Assembly: GCA_016934645.1 (NCBI GenBank)
Contig: JAFGSL010000472.1
Span: 1-15,130 of the forward strand
Length of the DNA: 15,130 bases
Reading direction: 5' to 3'
Origin: Anaerolineae bacterium
Lineage (GTDB): Bacteria; Chloroflexota; Anaerolineae; B4-G1; SLSP01
Positions within the stretch are counted from its first letter, which is position 1, and each line of letters opens with the position of its first letter. Below the pieces are notes generated by a model. It ran no database searches, was not told the origin of the DNA, and worked only from the letters and a program-made list of their open reading frames with translations. Below, piece by piece: positions 1 through 7,383 of the stretch. The position numbers were made by a program, and so were the translations under genes.

Positions 1-192
1 TATCGCGTAGTTCATCGGTGTTTCCCCGGCCATGACCATGCGCCGGGCCAGCCGGCGTGCGCGCGCGTCGCCGAGGAAGCGCAGCCGCTGCGCCAGCCGC
101 TCCACCGTCTGATCGTCGGTATCCATAAGCGTGCCGTCCAAGTCAAAGAACCATCCCTGAATTTTGTCGAATGGCATTGGTGTTGTGGACAT
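1..192 (-). CDS. HAD-superfamily hydrolase, N-terminal fragment (cut by window edge)
   Basis: Only the first 64 codons are present; the gene continues beyond base 1. The peptide begins MSTTPMPFDKIQGWFFDLDG and contains the haloacid dehalogenase motif I, DLDGTLMDTD, at about residues 17-26. The first Asp of that motif is the nucleophile that forms the phospho-aspartyl intermediate and the second acts as general acid/base. The following Arg-rich helices would be the start of a cap domain. The start at 192 is supported by AAGGA eight bases upstream on the minus strand. Family knowledge suggests a phosphatase of small metabolites, for example phosphoglycolate or sugar phosphates, but the cap and motifs II-IV are outside the window, so the substrate cannot be named. 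It is transcribed away from the toxin-antitoxin pair. Confidence 0.82.
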   Translation of the reverse strand, partial: MSTTPMPFDKIQGWFFDLDGTLMDTDDQTVERLAQRLRFLGDARARRLARRMVMAGETPMNYAI

Positions 193-245
193 TGGTTATT
201 CCTTTTTGATCAGCAGATTTAGCAGAAATGCTGTTGTTTGCTCAT

Positions 246-274
246 ATTCTAGCACGAGTCTTACCCTCGTCCAA
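246..274 (-). promoter_or_regulatory. Possible promoter of the HAD hydrolase gene
   Basis: On the minus strand a TAGAAT -10 (246-251) is preceded after 17 bp by TTGGAC (269-274). The -10 matches five of six consensus bases but the -35 only three. The position, about 55 bases ahead of the start codon, is reasonable. Weak evidence. Confidence 0.35.
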
Positions 275-338
275 TAAGCGGGACGGCAGGGGACGACAAT
301 GTCCGTAGTTAGCAGGATTGTCATTAACGGCCGTGCAG

Positions 339-367
339 TTGGTGGTTTATTCCGCCAGTGTTATAAT
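339..367 (+). promoter_or_regulatory. Promoter of the toxin-antitoxin pair
   Basis: TTGGTG (339-344), a 17-bp spacer, then a perfect TATAAT (362-367). Transcription would start near 374, downstream of the in-frame ATG at 299. The antitoxin must therefore start at 416, where GGAGGAGG (401-408) sits eight bases before the ATG. Confidence 0.6.
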
Positions 368-415
368 GATTGTAAACAGATCGACCGTGTGGTTGTCGAC
401 GGAGGAGGTAACAGT

Positions 416-718
416 ATGGGCGTTTTGACCGCTTATCGAGGGGTGGTAGAGAAAAACGGATTGGTACGTTTGCGCCGATCCGCTGAAGCGCGCCTTTTGC
501 CGCCAGGCAGTGAGGTGCTGATCATCGCCACGCAAGTGCAGCCCGTCCCCGACCTTGAAGAGCAAGAGCGCCGTCTATCTGCCCTTTCTCCCGAGGAATG
601 GCGACGACCGTTTGACGCGGTGCGAGCAGCCTGGGATGCTTCTGAACCGGCGCTTGATGAGACTATTTTGTCCGATGATGAGTTAGTAGCATTAGTCCAT
701 CAAGCTCGGGAAGAGTAG
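416..718 (+). CDS. Antitoxin of a PIN-type toxin-antitoxin pair (AF2212/VapB-like)
   Basis: A 100-residue acidic protein directly upstream of a PIN ribonuclease. Residues about 5-40 (YRGVVEKNGLVRLRRSAEAR, then LPPGSEVLII) follow the beta-rich pattern of short AF2212-like/VapB antitoxins: a strand-turn-strand with 'NG.V.L', a 'LP.G.EV' turn and a hydrophobic strand. The tail (LSDDELVALVHQAREE) is helical and charged, as expected of a region that wraps a toxin. The first ATG of the frame is at 299, but a TATAAT box at 362-367 lies inside that extension and the strong GGAGGAGG site precedes the ATG at 416, so I use 416. Only two bases separate it from the toxin gene. Such pairs usually autoregulate; no operator was recognised. 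The family assignment rests on pattern only. Confidence 0.72.
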   Translation: MGVLTAYRGVVEKNGLVRLRRSAEARLLPPGSEVLIIATQVQPVPDLEEQERRLSALSPEEWRRPFDAVRAAWDASEPALDETILSDDELVALVHQAREE

Positions 719-720
719 CA

Positions 721-1149
721 ATGTTTTGCGCTGTCATTGACCTGACTGAGATGGTGCGTGTTGCTATGCAACGGCCTGAACATTCCGCATTGTTTAGAGC
801 TTGGGAAGCACAGAAGTTCACATGGGTCATCTCGGAGCCGATGCTGCGCGAATATATCGAGGTCACTGAACGCCCACGATTACGTCGATTTATCCGACCT
901 ATGGTACGGGATGCCATTGTTGATGCTTTGCAAACGCGCGCGTTCAGCATTGTTCCTGCCGTCGATTTCCCACCTTGCCGCGATCCCAAAGACAACATCG
1001 TGATTGCCACGGCTGTGGCGGCTTCCCCTTGTTTCCTGGTGACATCTGACCGGGACCTCTACGATGATGCCGACCTGGTCGCCAGGCTGGATGCGTTAGC
1101 CGTCGAGGTCATCCAGGCTGGCGAGTTTCTGGCCAGACTTCATGTATAG
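721..1149 (+). CDS. PIN-domain toxin (VapC-like ribonuclease, COG1569 type)
   Basis: 142 residues, the usual length for a single PIN domain. The acidic residues expected for metal-dependent RNA cleavage are visible: Asp7 (VIDLTE), Glu39/Glu44 (VISEPMLREYIEV), Asp88 and Asp91 (CRDPKDNIVI), and Asp110/Asp112 (VTSDRDL). The SEP..RE.IEV..RPRLRRF segment and the CRDP.DN motif are typical of the 'putative toxin-antitoxin system toxin component, PIN family'. After the first Asp the usual T-N is replaced by L-T, a variation that occurs in this subfamily and need not mean loss of activity. The cognate antitoxin lies two bases upstream, and the purine-rich GGAAGAG at its end can serve as ribosome binding site. 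The gene ends eight bases from the convergent ftsK stop, with no evident terminator. Confidence 0.85.
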   Translation: MFCAVIDLTEMVRVAMQRPEHSALFRAWEAQKFTWVISEPMLREYIEVTERPRLRRFIRPMVRDAIVDALQTRAFSIVPAVDFPPCRDPKDNIVIATAVAASPCFLVTSDRDLYDDADLVARLDALAVEVIQAGEFLARLHV

Positions 1150-1157
1150 AAAAAATC

Positions 1158-3587
1158 CTACGTTTCGCCCTCTCCTGGATAGAGTGATTGCAGTAGCGAC
1201 TCCGCCACGGCCCGGTTGATTTTGCGGGACTGTCCCTCAGTCTCCAGCATCACGATGCCCATATCGGTCAGTTGCTCCACCAATCGTGCGGAGCGCGTGT
1301 AGCCGATACGCAGGCGGCGTTGTAGCAAGGAGACGGAGGCCCGGTTTTCGGCCAAGAAAATTTCCACGGCGGTGGGCAGTAGTTCGTCCTCGAATTGGCT
1401 GGCTAGCTGTGTCTCTTCTTCAAAATCAGGGAAGAGGGCCGGTTGGGCCGGCACAATCTCGTCGGCGTAGGAGGCAGCCATCGGTTTAGGGAAGTCCGCA
1501 TGGTCCGGCGACTTCCCCGGTTCCACCGCGGTGCGCCAGAAATGGATCAGGCGGTCCAGTTCGTGGTCGGAGACGAAGGCTCCTTGCAGGCGCAGTGGTT
1601 GACTGACATCCGGCGGCATGAAGAGCATATCGCCGCGACCAAGTAGGCGCTCGGCTCCCGGCATATCCAGGATGACGCGCGAGTCCACCGACGAGGCTAC
1701 CGCAAAGGCCACCCGCGAGGGGAAGTTGGCCTTGATCAGCCCCGTCACCACGTCCACGCTGGGGCGCTGTGTGGCGATGATGAGGTGAATACCTGTGGCG
1801 CGCGCCATCTGCGCCAGGCGGCACAGCGCACGCTCTGTCTCTTCCGGTGATTGGAGCATCAGGTCGGCCAGCTCATCCACCAGCACGGTGATATAGGGGA
1901 TGGTCGTGTCGTCCATCGTTTTGCTTACGCGCCGGTTGAAGTCCTCGATGTTGCGTGCGCCAATCTGCGCGAAGCGGCGATAGCGGGTGTCCATCTCGCG
2001 CATCACCCACTTCAGTGCGGGTACAACCCGCTCTACGTCTACGATCACCGGCGACAATAGGTGGGGGATGCCGTTGTACTGCGTCAGTTCGACCCGCTTG
2101 GGATCGACCATCAACATCCGTAGTGTGTCTGGCGTGTTTTGCAGCAACAGCGCCGCGATGACGGCGTTCACGCATACGGACTTGCCCGCACCCGTCGCGC
2201 CGGCGATGAGCATATGCGGCATAGCGCGCAAATCCGCCGCCACTGCCTGCCCGGAGACGTCCTGCCCCAGGCCCAGGCGCAGACGGCCCTTCAGTTTGCT
2301 GAAGGCTTCCGACTCCATAATGTCGCGCAGGGAGACCACGGCTGGCTCCTCGTTGGGGACTTCGATGCCCACCAATCCCTTGCCGGGGATGGGAGCCTGG
2401 ATGCGAATGCTGCGTGCGGAGAGCGCCAGTGCTAGGTCGTCCGCCAGACTGGTGATCTTGCTGACTTTGACCTTGGTCGTCCGTCCGGTGCGGCTGGTGA
2501 TGAAGAGCGGCTCCGTGCCAAACTGCGTGACAACTGGTCCCTGGTTGATTTCGCGCACACGGACGGGTGCCCCCAGGCTTTCCAGCGTCTTCTCGATGCT
2601 GCGAACCTGTTTGCGGATCAGGTCCTCACTGTAGTACTGCTCGCTGCCCTCTTCCAACACATCGACGACACTCGGCAAACGCCAGGTTTGCGTCCCGACT
2701 GCCATAGAAACGTGCTCGAACTCCAGGCCGCCGTTGCCATTGCCATTTGGCCGGGAGGGGACGTTGATACGGACGGACGCTGCGGCGTCCGCGTCATCGT
2801 CCTGCTTTCTCCGCCCACGTGCGGATTTGGATTGCGCCGCATCGGCTGTCCCCCCAAGGATCTTCGCCCCGGCGGGTGGACCGGTCGGCGTCATCGTATC
2901 AGGCGGGAGCGCGAGTTGCTCGTCCCACGGTGGGATATCCTGCTGTCCGGCAGTTTTCCGTTCCGCAGCGCGCTCAGCCAGCAAGCGAACCGCGTCGGCG
3001 GGTGAGATGCCCGCGATAAACGTCACAATGACCAACCAGGCCAGGATGAGGAGGATCGTAGTGCCGGCTTTACCAAGTGCCTTGACGCTCACATCCAGCA
3101 TCAGCGCGCCGATCAATCCACCGCCCACACCACCTTCCCCTAGACGGTAAAAGTTCATCTGCGGCCACACAAAACTGGTGGCGAGGTGTAGCGTCATCAA
3201 CGCAATAAAGAATCCGCCAACCACGCCGACGATCTGCTCAGGATCGATTTTGGGGAGGCGCTCCTCGAAGCGGCGCAGAATGAGCCACAGTCCCAATCCA
3301 CCGAAGAACAGTGGCACGACGTACATGCCCCACCCAAATGTCTGTGCCAGGAGGGAAATCCACCATTCCGTTAACGCCCCTTGCTGCGCTGAGATAAAGC
3401 TGAGGATCGTAAGCAAGGCCAGGAAGAACAGGATCCAGCCCACGATATCCAGTTTTTGATCGTTGCTCAGGCGATTCCATAGCGATTCGCGCGGTTTTTT
3501 GCGCGTGGTGCGTCGCCTGGATGACGACGACCGCCCACGTGAGGTGGAGCGACTGTTTGAACGTGAAGAAGTACTTCTTTTAGTCAT
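1158..3587 (-). CDS. ftsK: DNA translocase FtsK/SpoIIIE, full length
   Basis: 809 residues with the complete FtsK layout. Residues 1-35 form a Ser/Arg-rich basic tail. Four hydrophobic segments follow at about 46-66, 83-104, 118-140 and 173-196, giving a short four-helix membrane anchor. A polar linker covers about 205-295. The alpha/beta motor spans about 300-690, with Walker A GATGAGKS (463-470) and Walker B ITVLVDELADL (Asp571-Glu572). The C-terminal winged-helix gamma domain at about 735-795 (AVEIFLAENRASVSLLQRRL) reads KOPS-like polarity signals in this family. The protein pumps chromosomal DNA through the closing septum using ATP. The short linker is typical of SpoIIIE-like rather than enterobacterial FtsK. 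It lies downstream of radA in the same direction. A second, reduced FtsK motor is encoded at 12988-14127. Confidence 0.95.
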   Translation of the reverse strand: MTKRSTSSRSNSRSTSRGRSSSSRRRTTRKKPRESLWNRLSNDQKLDIVGWILFFLALLTILSFISAQQGALTEWWISLLAQTFGWGMYVVPLFFGGLGLWLILRRFEERLPKIDPEQIVGVVGGFFIALMTLHLATSFVWPQMNFYRLGEGGVGGGLIGALMLDVSVKALGKAGTTILLILAWLVIVTFIAGISPADAVRLLAERAAERKTAGQQDIPPWDEQLALPPDTMTPTGPPAGAKILGGTADAAQSKSARGRRKQDDDADAAASVRINVPSRPNGNGNGGLEFEHVSMAVGTQTWRLPSVVDVLEEGSEQYYSEDLIRKQVRSIEKTLESLGAPVRVREINQGPVVTQFGTEPLFITSRTGRTTKVKVSKITSLADDLALALSARSIRIQAPIPGKGLVGIEVPNEEPAVVSLRDIMESEAFSKLKGRLRLGLGQDVSGQAVAADLRAMPHMLIAGATGAGKSVCVNAVIAALLLQNTPDTLRMLMVDPKRVELTQYNGIPHLLSPVIVDVERVVPALKWVMREMDTRYRRFAQIGARNIEDFNRRVSKTMDDTTIPYITVLVDELADLMLQSPEETERALCRLAQMARATGIHLIIATQRPSVDVVTGLIKANFPSRVAFAVASSVDSRVILDMPGAERLLGRGDMLFMPPDVSQPLRLQGAFVSDHELDRLIHFWRTAVEPGKSPDHADFPKPMAASYADEIVPAQPALFPDFEEETQLASQFEDELLPTAVEIFLAENRASVSLLQRRLRIGYTRSARLVEQLTDMGIVMLETEGQSRKINRAVAESLLQSLYPGEGET

Positions 3588-3628
3588 AATCTATCTTGTT
3601 ATCTTTCAGAGTCAAAATGGCGGAACAA

Positions 3629-3688
3629 ACCATGGAGACAAAGAGGGCACGGAGCTTTTATTCTCTGTGGCCTCCGTGTCTCTGTGGT
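3629..3688. repeat. Imperfect inverted repeat (26-bp arms) between radA and ftsK
   Basis: Arms 3629-3654 and 3663-3688 are reverse complements at 20 of 26 positions with an 8-base AT-rich loop (CTTTTATT). The right arm reads CTCTGTGGCCTCCGTGTCTC and onward. It has the character of the intergenic 'CACAGAGGACACAGAG' type repeats that I associate with Chloroflexota and some other genomes. The element begins 12 bases after the radA stop, so in RNA it could form a strong hairpin that attenuates read-through into ftsK. Confidence 0.75.
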
Positions 3689-3700
3689 GAGAATGTTTGT

Positions 3701-5083
3701 TCAAGATTTTCGTCCTAGCGCAGCCTCAATGGCTTCGCCTACCGAGCGCACCGGAACCAAGGTCAGCCCATCCGGCGTGCGCAACTGCTTGCGCTGCATA
3801 CTTCGGGGAATGATGATTTTGGTGAAGCCGAGACGCGCGGCTTCGCTCATCCGTGATTCCAATTGGCTCACCGAACGTACCTCACCGGAAAGCCCTACTT
3901 CACCGACGACTGCTAAATCTGCCGGAACGGGCTGATCCCGTAGACTGGAGGCAAGCGCCACCGCCACGGCAAGGTCGGCCGCCGGTTCCTCAATCTGTAG
4001 CCCACCCACGACGTTGGCGAAGATATCCTGTTCATCCAGCCGGAGTCCCACCCGCCGCGTGAGTACGGCGATAGTGAGTAACAGCCGGTTGAAGTCGATG
4101 CCGTTGACAGTACGGCGCGGGTTTCCGAAGCTGGTGTGGCTCGCCAACGCCTGAATCTCGACCAGAAGAGGGCGTGTCCCTTCCATTGTGACGGCGATCG
4201 TCGATCCCGGCACGTTCACCATGCGCTCGGCAAGGAATGCTTCTGAAGGGTTGGCGACTTCGACAAGACCCTGTTCTTGCATCTCGAACACACCCACTTC
4301 AGAGGTCGCGCCGAAGCGATTCTTCACACTGCGCAGCAGCCGGTACGTGTGGAAGGGATCGCCTTCCAGGTACAGCACGGTATCGACGATGTGTTCCAAG
4401 ACCTTCGGCCCGGCAATCGAGCCTTGTTTGGTAACGTGGCCCACCACGAAGACGGGAATGTTGCTTTCCTTCGCCCAGCGCTGGAAGCGCACTGCACACT
4501 CGCGCACCTGGCTCACGCTCCCCGCCGCTGACGTCATCTCCTCATTATGGACGGTCTGGATAGAATCGACGACCAACGCTTGCAGCGCCGGTTGCATCAC
4601 GCTGGCCTGAGCGAGGATGGTGCTGGCCTCTGTCTCTGAAAGCAGATGTAATGGATCACCCTCGATGCCCAGGCGTCTGGCGCGCATTTTGATCTGCCGG
4701 GGGGATTCCTCACCGGAAACGTAGAGCACGGGGCGCTCGGTCGAACCGAGTGCAGCAGCGACTTGCAACAGTAGTGTCGATTTGCCGATTCCCGGTTCGC
4801 CACCGATCAATACGATGGAGCCAGGGACGACTCCACCACCAAGGACGCGGGAAAATTCGGTCATCAGCACTGGGATGCGGTCGACTGTGCCGAGGTCGAC
4901 CTGGCTCAATGGTTGCGGGCGCTGCGAAAGGTGCGGCGCGGGCGTTATTGCACTGCTGCCATCTGTCTCCAGCAGGACTTCAACTAGGGAATCCCACGCA
5001 CCGCAGTTGGGACACTTGCCCATGTGCCGTGCGTAGCTCCAGTTGCATTGCTGGCAGACCCAGCGACTTTCCCGTTTCGCCAT
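3701..5083 (-). CDS. radA: DNA repair protein RadA (Sms)
   Basis: 460 residues, the usual RadA length. Order of parts: a zinc-binding motif with Cys10, Cys13, Cys24 and Cys27; a RecA-like ATPase with Walker A GEPGIGKS (95-102); the RadA signature KNRFG (254-258); and a Lon-protease-like C-terminal domain from about 285, without a serine-lysine catalytic dyad that I can recognise. RadA is a hexameric helicase-like motor that drives branch migration of recombination intermediates loaded by RecA. The start is set by AGGGAGGAACTGTAAATG on the minus strand. Its promoter (5117-5145) carries a LexA-box-like dyad in the spacer, suggesting SOS-type control. ftsK lies downstream in the same direction, separated by an inverted repeat. 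Confidence 0.95.
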   Translation of the reverse strand: MAKRESRWVCQQCNWSYARHMGKCPNCGAWDSLVEVLLETDGSSAITPAPHLSQRPQPLSQVDLGTVDRIPVLMTEFSRVLGGGVVPGSIVLIGGEPGIGKSTLLLQVAAALGSTERPVLYVSGEESPRQIKMRARRLGIEGDPLHLLSETEASTILAQASVMQPALQALVVDSIQTVHNEEMTSAAGSVSQVRECAVRFQRWAKESNIPVFVVGHVTKQGSIAGPKVLEHIVDTVLYLEGDPFHTYRLLRSVKNRFGATSEVGVFEMQEQGLVEVANPSEAFLAERMVNVPGSTIAVTMEGTRPLLVEIQALASHTSFGNPRRTVNGIDFNRLLLTIAVLTRRVGLRLDEQDIFANVVGGLQIEEPAADLAVAVALASSLRDQPVPADLAVVGEVGLSGEVRSVSQLESRMSEAARLGFTKIIIPRSMQRKQLRTPDGLTLVPVRSVGEAIEAALGRKS

Positions 5084-5116
5084 TTACAGTTCCTCCCTAG
5101 CCGTTCAGTCACCCTT

Positions 5117-5145
5117 ATTATACTAGAACATATATTCTATAACAA
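5117..5145 (-). promoter_or_regulatory. Promoter of radA
   Basis: Read leftward, TTGTTA (5140-5145), a 17-bp spacer and a perfect TATAAT (5117-5122). The predicted start is near 5110, about 27 bases before the radA start codon. The spacer is almost filled by the dyad at 5124-5139. Confidence 0.75.
5124..5139. promoter_or_regulatory. LexA-box-like operator inside the radA promoter
   Basis: TAGAAC-ATAT-ATTCTA: the two six-base arms are reverse complements except for one position (ATTC where GTTC would be perfect). The core GAAC-N4-GTTC is the established LexA recognition pattern of Gram-positive bacteria. It lies precisely between the -35 and -10 boxes, where a bound repressor would exclude RNA polymerase. 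One mismatch keeps confidence moderate; the same core occurs perfectly at 14234-14245 and 14294-14305. Confidence 0.55.
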
Positions 5146-5368
5146 GGGGCAAAATCAAAAGACCGTGCACTTTGTACACCGAAAGGGCAAAAAGACAAAT
5201 TATCGGTGCGCCGGAGGCTTTTTCTGTTGCAATAGCCTTGATGACATGTCCGACCAGACTTCACCACTGCGCCGAATGTGGTAAAATTCACTGACAGAGT
5301 ATTGAATGCTAGGCGATAGGGCTGGAGATCTGTGCGGTGGTTGAGATATCAGACGCATACGGCTGGGT
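5146..5368. other. Intergenic stretch between divergent radA and rplU promoters, no gene seen
   Basis: The divergent gap between the radA and rplU start codons is about 410 bases. The radA and rplU promoters and the rplU leader account for the two ends. In the remaining 223 bases I find no credible reading frame with a ribosome binding site, no tRNA-like cloverleaf and no strong dyad; it is AT-rich near 5146-5230. It could hold distal regulatory sites. Confidence 0.5.
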
Positions 5369-5396
5369 TTGACAAATTCACCGACCTAGCTATAAT
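5369..5396 (+). promoter_or_regulatory. Promoter of the rplU-rpmA-rpmE operon
   Basis: Perfect TTGACA (5369-5374), a 16-bp spacer and perfect TATAAT (5391-5396). The predicted start is near 5403, giving a leader of about 93 bases ahead of the rplU start codon. Such strength fits ribosomal protein genes. Confidence 0.88.
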
Positions 5397-5404
5397 GACT
5401 TGAC

Positions 5405-5477
5405 AGCCGAACCTTCAGGGGGTCGGCTCATGTTTTGTATTAGAGCCTATGATCATAGGGGCTTATAGTCATAGGCT
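5405..5477 (+). promoter_or_regulatory. Structured leader of rplU with alternative hairpins
   Basis: Hairpin 1: AGCCGA (5405-5410) pairs with TCGGCT (5423-5428). Further on, AGCCTATGA (5444-5452) can pair either with TCATAGG directly after it (5453-5459, a 14-base palindrome) or with TCATAGGCT at 5469-5477, a perfect 9-bp stem. The two pairings share the same left strand and exclude each other. The second ends eight bases before the GGGAGG ribosome binding site (5485-5490). This layout suits an autoregulatory ribosomal-protein leader; the ligand (perhaps bL21) is inference. Confidence 0.6.
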
Positions 5478-5495
5478 TGGATAAGGGAGGAAAAC

Positions 5496-5813
5496 GTGTA
5501 CGCAGTTATAAAATCAGGAGCACACCAGTACAAAGCCAGCGTTGGCAGCGATCTCATTGTTGAGCGGCTTCCGTATCCGGTGGGCGCGCAAGTGGAATTG
5601 GATCAAGTTTATTTGCTAGATGACGGCGAGCAGGTGATCGTGGGGCAGCCGACGGTTGAGGGAGCAGTAGTGCGTGCTACCGTTGTTGACGAATTCCGCG
5701 GCCCCAAAGTCCGCATTTTCAAGTATCGCCCCAAGGAGCGATATCGCCGTCGCCTGGGTCATCGCCAGACTTACATGCGTCTGCACGTTGACGACATTGT
5801 GAAGGGAGCATAG
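5496..5813 (+). CDS. rplU: 50S ribosomal protein bL21
   Basis: 105 residues, matching the family's length of about 103. The N-terminus [20 protein letters not shown] matches the bL21 signature 'MYAVIKTGGKQYKV', and the C-terminal region is rich in Lys/Arg ([19 protein letters not shown]), as expected for 23S rRNA binding. The start codon is GTG at 5496, preceded by GGGAGG five bases upstream. It is the first gene of an operon with rpmA two bases later, a classic pairing. The strong promoter and hairpin leader upstream suggest control at transcription and in the leader. GKQ of the consensus is AHQ here, a small departure. Confidence 0.95.
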   Translation: MYAVIKSGAHQYKASVGSDLIVERLPYPVGAQVELDQVYLLDDGEQVIVGQPTVEGAVVRATVVDEFRGPKVRIFKYRPKERYRRRLGHRQTYMRLHVDDIVKGA

Positions 5814-5815
5814 CA

Positions 5816-6079
5816 ATGGCACGCAAGAAGACAACTGGAACTAACGGTCGTGACAGTCGCGCCAAGAGACGCGGGGTCAAGAAATACGGTGGGGAAGCCG
5901 TCGCTACCGGCAATATCATCGTCCGCCAAGTAGGGATGCGCATCAAGCCCGGCATCAATGTGGGTATGGGCAAGGATTACACGCTTTTCGCGCTGGCCGA
6001 TGGACGCGTTAAGTACGATGTTGTGCATGGGCGCAAGCGGGTGAACGTTGAAGTTGTTGAAGGAGGTATGGTAGCATGA
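5816..6079 (+). CDS. rpmA: 50S ribosomal protein bL27
   Basis: 87 residues. The sequence shows bL27 hallmarks: basic N-terminus [20 protein letters not shown], then VKKYGGE, GNIIVRQ and [11 protein letters not shown]. The N-terminal tail reaches the peptidyl transferase centre in the ribosome. There is no Firmicutes-type cleavable N-terminal extension; the protein starts directly with the mature-type MA.KK sequence. It lies two bases after rplU and overlaps rpmE by four bases (ATGA), indicating translational coupling. Confidence 0.96.
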   Translation: MARKKTTGTNGRDSRAKRRGVKKYGGEAVATGNIIVRQVGMRIKPGINVGMGKDYTLFALADGRVKYDVVHGRKRVNVEVVEGGMVA

Positions 6080-6564
6080 AGCCACAAATTCACCCCAATT
6101 GGTATCCCGAAGCGAAGGTCATCTGCGCTTGCGGTGAGGTGTGGACAATTGGCGCCACTGTGCCCGAATTGCACACCGATGTGTGTGCCAAGTGCCACCC
6201 CTACTTCACCGGTGAACAGCGCATTGTAGACACCGAAGGTCAAGTGGATCGCTTTATGCGTCGTCTTCAGGCGCGTGAAGAGGCGCTCAAGGAGATTGAG
6301 CAGCGCAAAGACGCGCGTGTCTCCCCAGAACTTGCGATCACCGAGCTCGAGTTGGGCCGGCGGATGGAAAAAGTACTGGACGATGCTGGTCTGGCGAAAG
6401 TTGGCGATGTGCTCGCCATTATGGAAGAGCTGGGCGATGACGGGTTGACCGACATCAAGGGGCTGGGCCTCAAGGGGCTGGCCGATTTGAAAAAGAGTTT
6501 GCGCGCACGTGGCTATGTCCTCCCAGGCGATGAGCCTGTCGAGGAGATGGCTATCGCCGCATAG
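6076..6564 (+). CDS. rpmE: 50S ribosomal protein bL31 fused to an RpoA-CTD-like domain
   Basis: 162 residues, more than twice the usual bL31 length of about 70. Residues 1-65 are a normal zinc-binding bL31: Cys17, Cys19, Cys37 and Cys40, followed by [21 protein letters not shown] charged helix (about 65-82) links to residues 87-148, which read [31 protein letters not shown] and [20 protein letters not shown]. This follows the RNA polymerase alpha C-terminal domain pattern (I.EL.LS.R....L..AGI.TVG.LL, then I.NLG.KSL.EIK..L...G), a helix-hairpin-helix DNA-binding fold. The family call for bL31 is firm; the alpha-CTD relationship is by eye. It shares its start with the rpmA stop and ends before a strong terminator. 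Confidence 0.92.
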   Translation: MKPQIHPNWYPEAKVICACGEVWTIGATVPELHTDVCAKCHPYFTGEQRIVDTEGQVDRFMRRLQAREEALKEIEQRKDARVSPELAITELELGRRMEKVLDDAGLAKVGDVLAIMEELGDDGLTDIKGLGLKGLADLKKSLRARGYVLPGDEPVEEMAIAA

Positions 6565-6569
6565 TCACA

Positions 6570-6615
6570 CAGACGAGGCAGGGGATATCTCCTGCCTCGT
6601 CTGGTTTCCTGTTTT
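6570..6615 (+). terminator. Rho-independent terminator after rpmE
   Basis: CAGACGAGGCAGG (6570-6582) and CCTGCCTCGTCTG (6591-6603) form a perfect 13-bp stem with an 8-base loop, followed by TTTCCTGTTTT (6605-6615). It starts six bases after the rpmE stop and separates the ribosomal operon from tdk. Between it and tdk (6616-6785) I see no clear promoter. Confidence 0.92.
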
Positions 6616-6785
6616 CCACGAGTTTTCTTCTCCGCGTGTTTTACCTTTCCGCCAGATGTGATATCCGGGAAGGACAGGTTAATGCTGATCTGCTCACAAT
6701 AACTAGCTCTGCTCCGGCGTCTTATAAGCGTGTGAAAGTTCAGCCAAATGCGACCGGATCAGCGAACCCATAACAGGAGCTTCGT

Positions 6786-7382
6786 ATGAGTCAAGACCCT
6801 CGCAGTGGATGGATTGAAGTCATCTGCGGCAGCATGTTCAGCGGTAAAACCGAGGAACTTATCCGCCGTTTGCGCCGGGCGCAAATCGCCCGGCAGAAAA
6901 TCCAGGTCTTCAAACCCACTATTGATCTGCGCTACACGGACAAAGCCATCGCCTCGCATAATGGGTTGCAGGAGCATGCAATCCCAGTCAACAATAGCGC
7001 GGAGTTGCTGCAACACCTGGACACCACCGCCGACGTTATTGCCATCGACGAGGTGCAGTTCTTTGACTCGGCTGTCGTCGATGTGTGCAATACTCTGGCT
7101 GATCAAGGCAAGCGTGTCATTTGCGCAGGCCTCGATATGGATTTTCGTGGGGTACCATTTGGCCCGATCCCCCAGCTGTTAGCGATTGCCGAGCAGGTGG
7201 ATAAATTGCGGGCGATTTGCATTGTCTGCGGTGCGGCTGCCAGTCGCACGCAACGGCTCATTGACGGCAAGCCAGCTTACGTTGACGACCCCATTGTCCT
7301 GGTCGGTGCCAGCGAGGTCTACGAAGCGCGTTGTCGCGTCCATCACCAGACACCACAACGTCCTTCTCCCGAGGAGCAATAA
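6786..7382 (+). CDS. tdk: Thymidine kinase, type II
   Basis: 198 residues. Phosphorylates thymidine with ATP to dTMP in pyrimidine salvage. Visible motifs: P-loop GSMFSGKT (15-22); Asp89-Glu90 in [10 protein letters not shown], where Glu90 is the expected catalytic base; the [14 protein letters not shown] segment of the substrate site; and a zinc site made by Cys145, Cys148 and Cys183, with His186 as fourth ligand (CRVHH). This is the compact prokaryotic/TK1-like enzyme. AGGAG six bases upstream supports the start at 6786. The neighbouring order rpmE-tdk is also found in other bacteria. hpt follows one base after the stop, so tdk and hpt are co-transcribed salvage genes. Confidence 0.95.
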   Translation: MSQDPRSGWIEVICGSMFSGKTEELIRRLRRAQIARQKIQVFKPTIDLRYTDKAIASHNGLQEHAIPVNNSAELLQHLDTTADVIAIDEVQFFDSAVVDVCNTLADQGKRVICAGLDMDFRGVPFGPIPQLLAIAEQVDKLRAICIVCGAAASRTQRLIDGKPAYVDDPIVLVGASEVYEARCRVHHQTPQRPSPEEQ

Positions 7383-7383
7383 G

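Noticed and set aside
299..415. N-terminal extension of the antitoxin frame from ATG 299
   Set aside because: A TATAAT box at 362-367 lies within it, and GGAGGAGG precedes the ATG at 416; the extension has no family-like character.
1987..2634. 215-residue open frame opposite ftsK
   Set aside because: Shadow of the ftsK coding frame; composition is Ser/Arg/Thr rich without domain features.
3691..3702. GAAT-GTTT-GTTC as a further LexA-like site
   Set aside because: One mismatch, no flanking symmetry, no promoter boxes around it and partly inside the radA 3' end; a chance match of this quality is expected in a window this size.
7186..7383. 66-residue extension of hpt copy 1 inside tdk
   Set aside because: It overlaps tdk in another frame; the family N-terminus and ribosome binding site fit ATG 7384.
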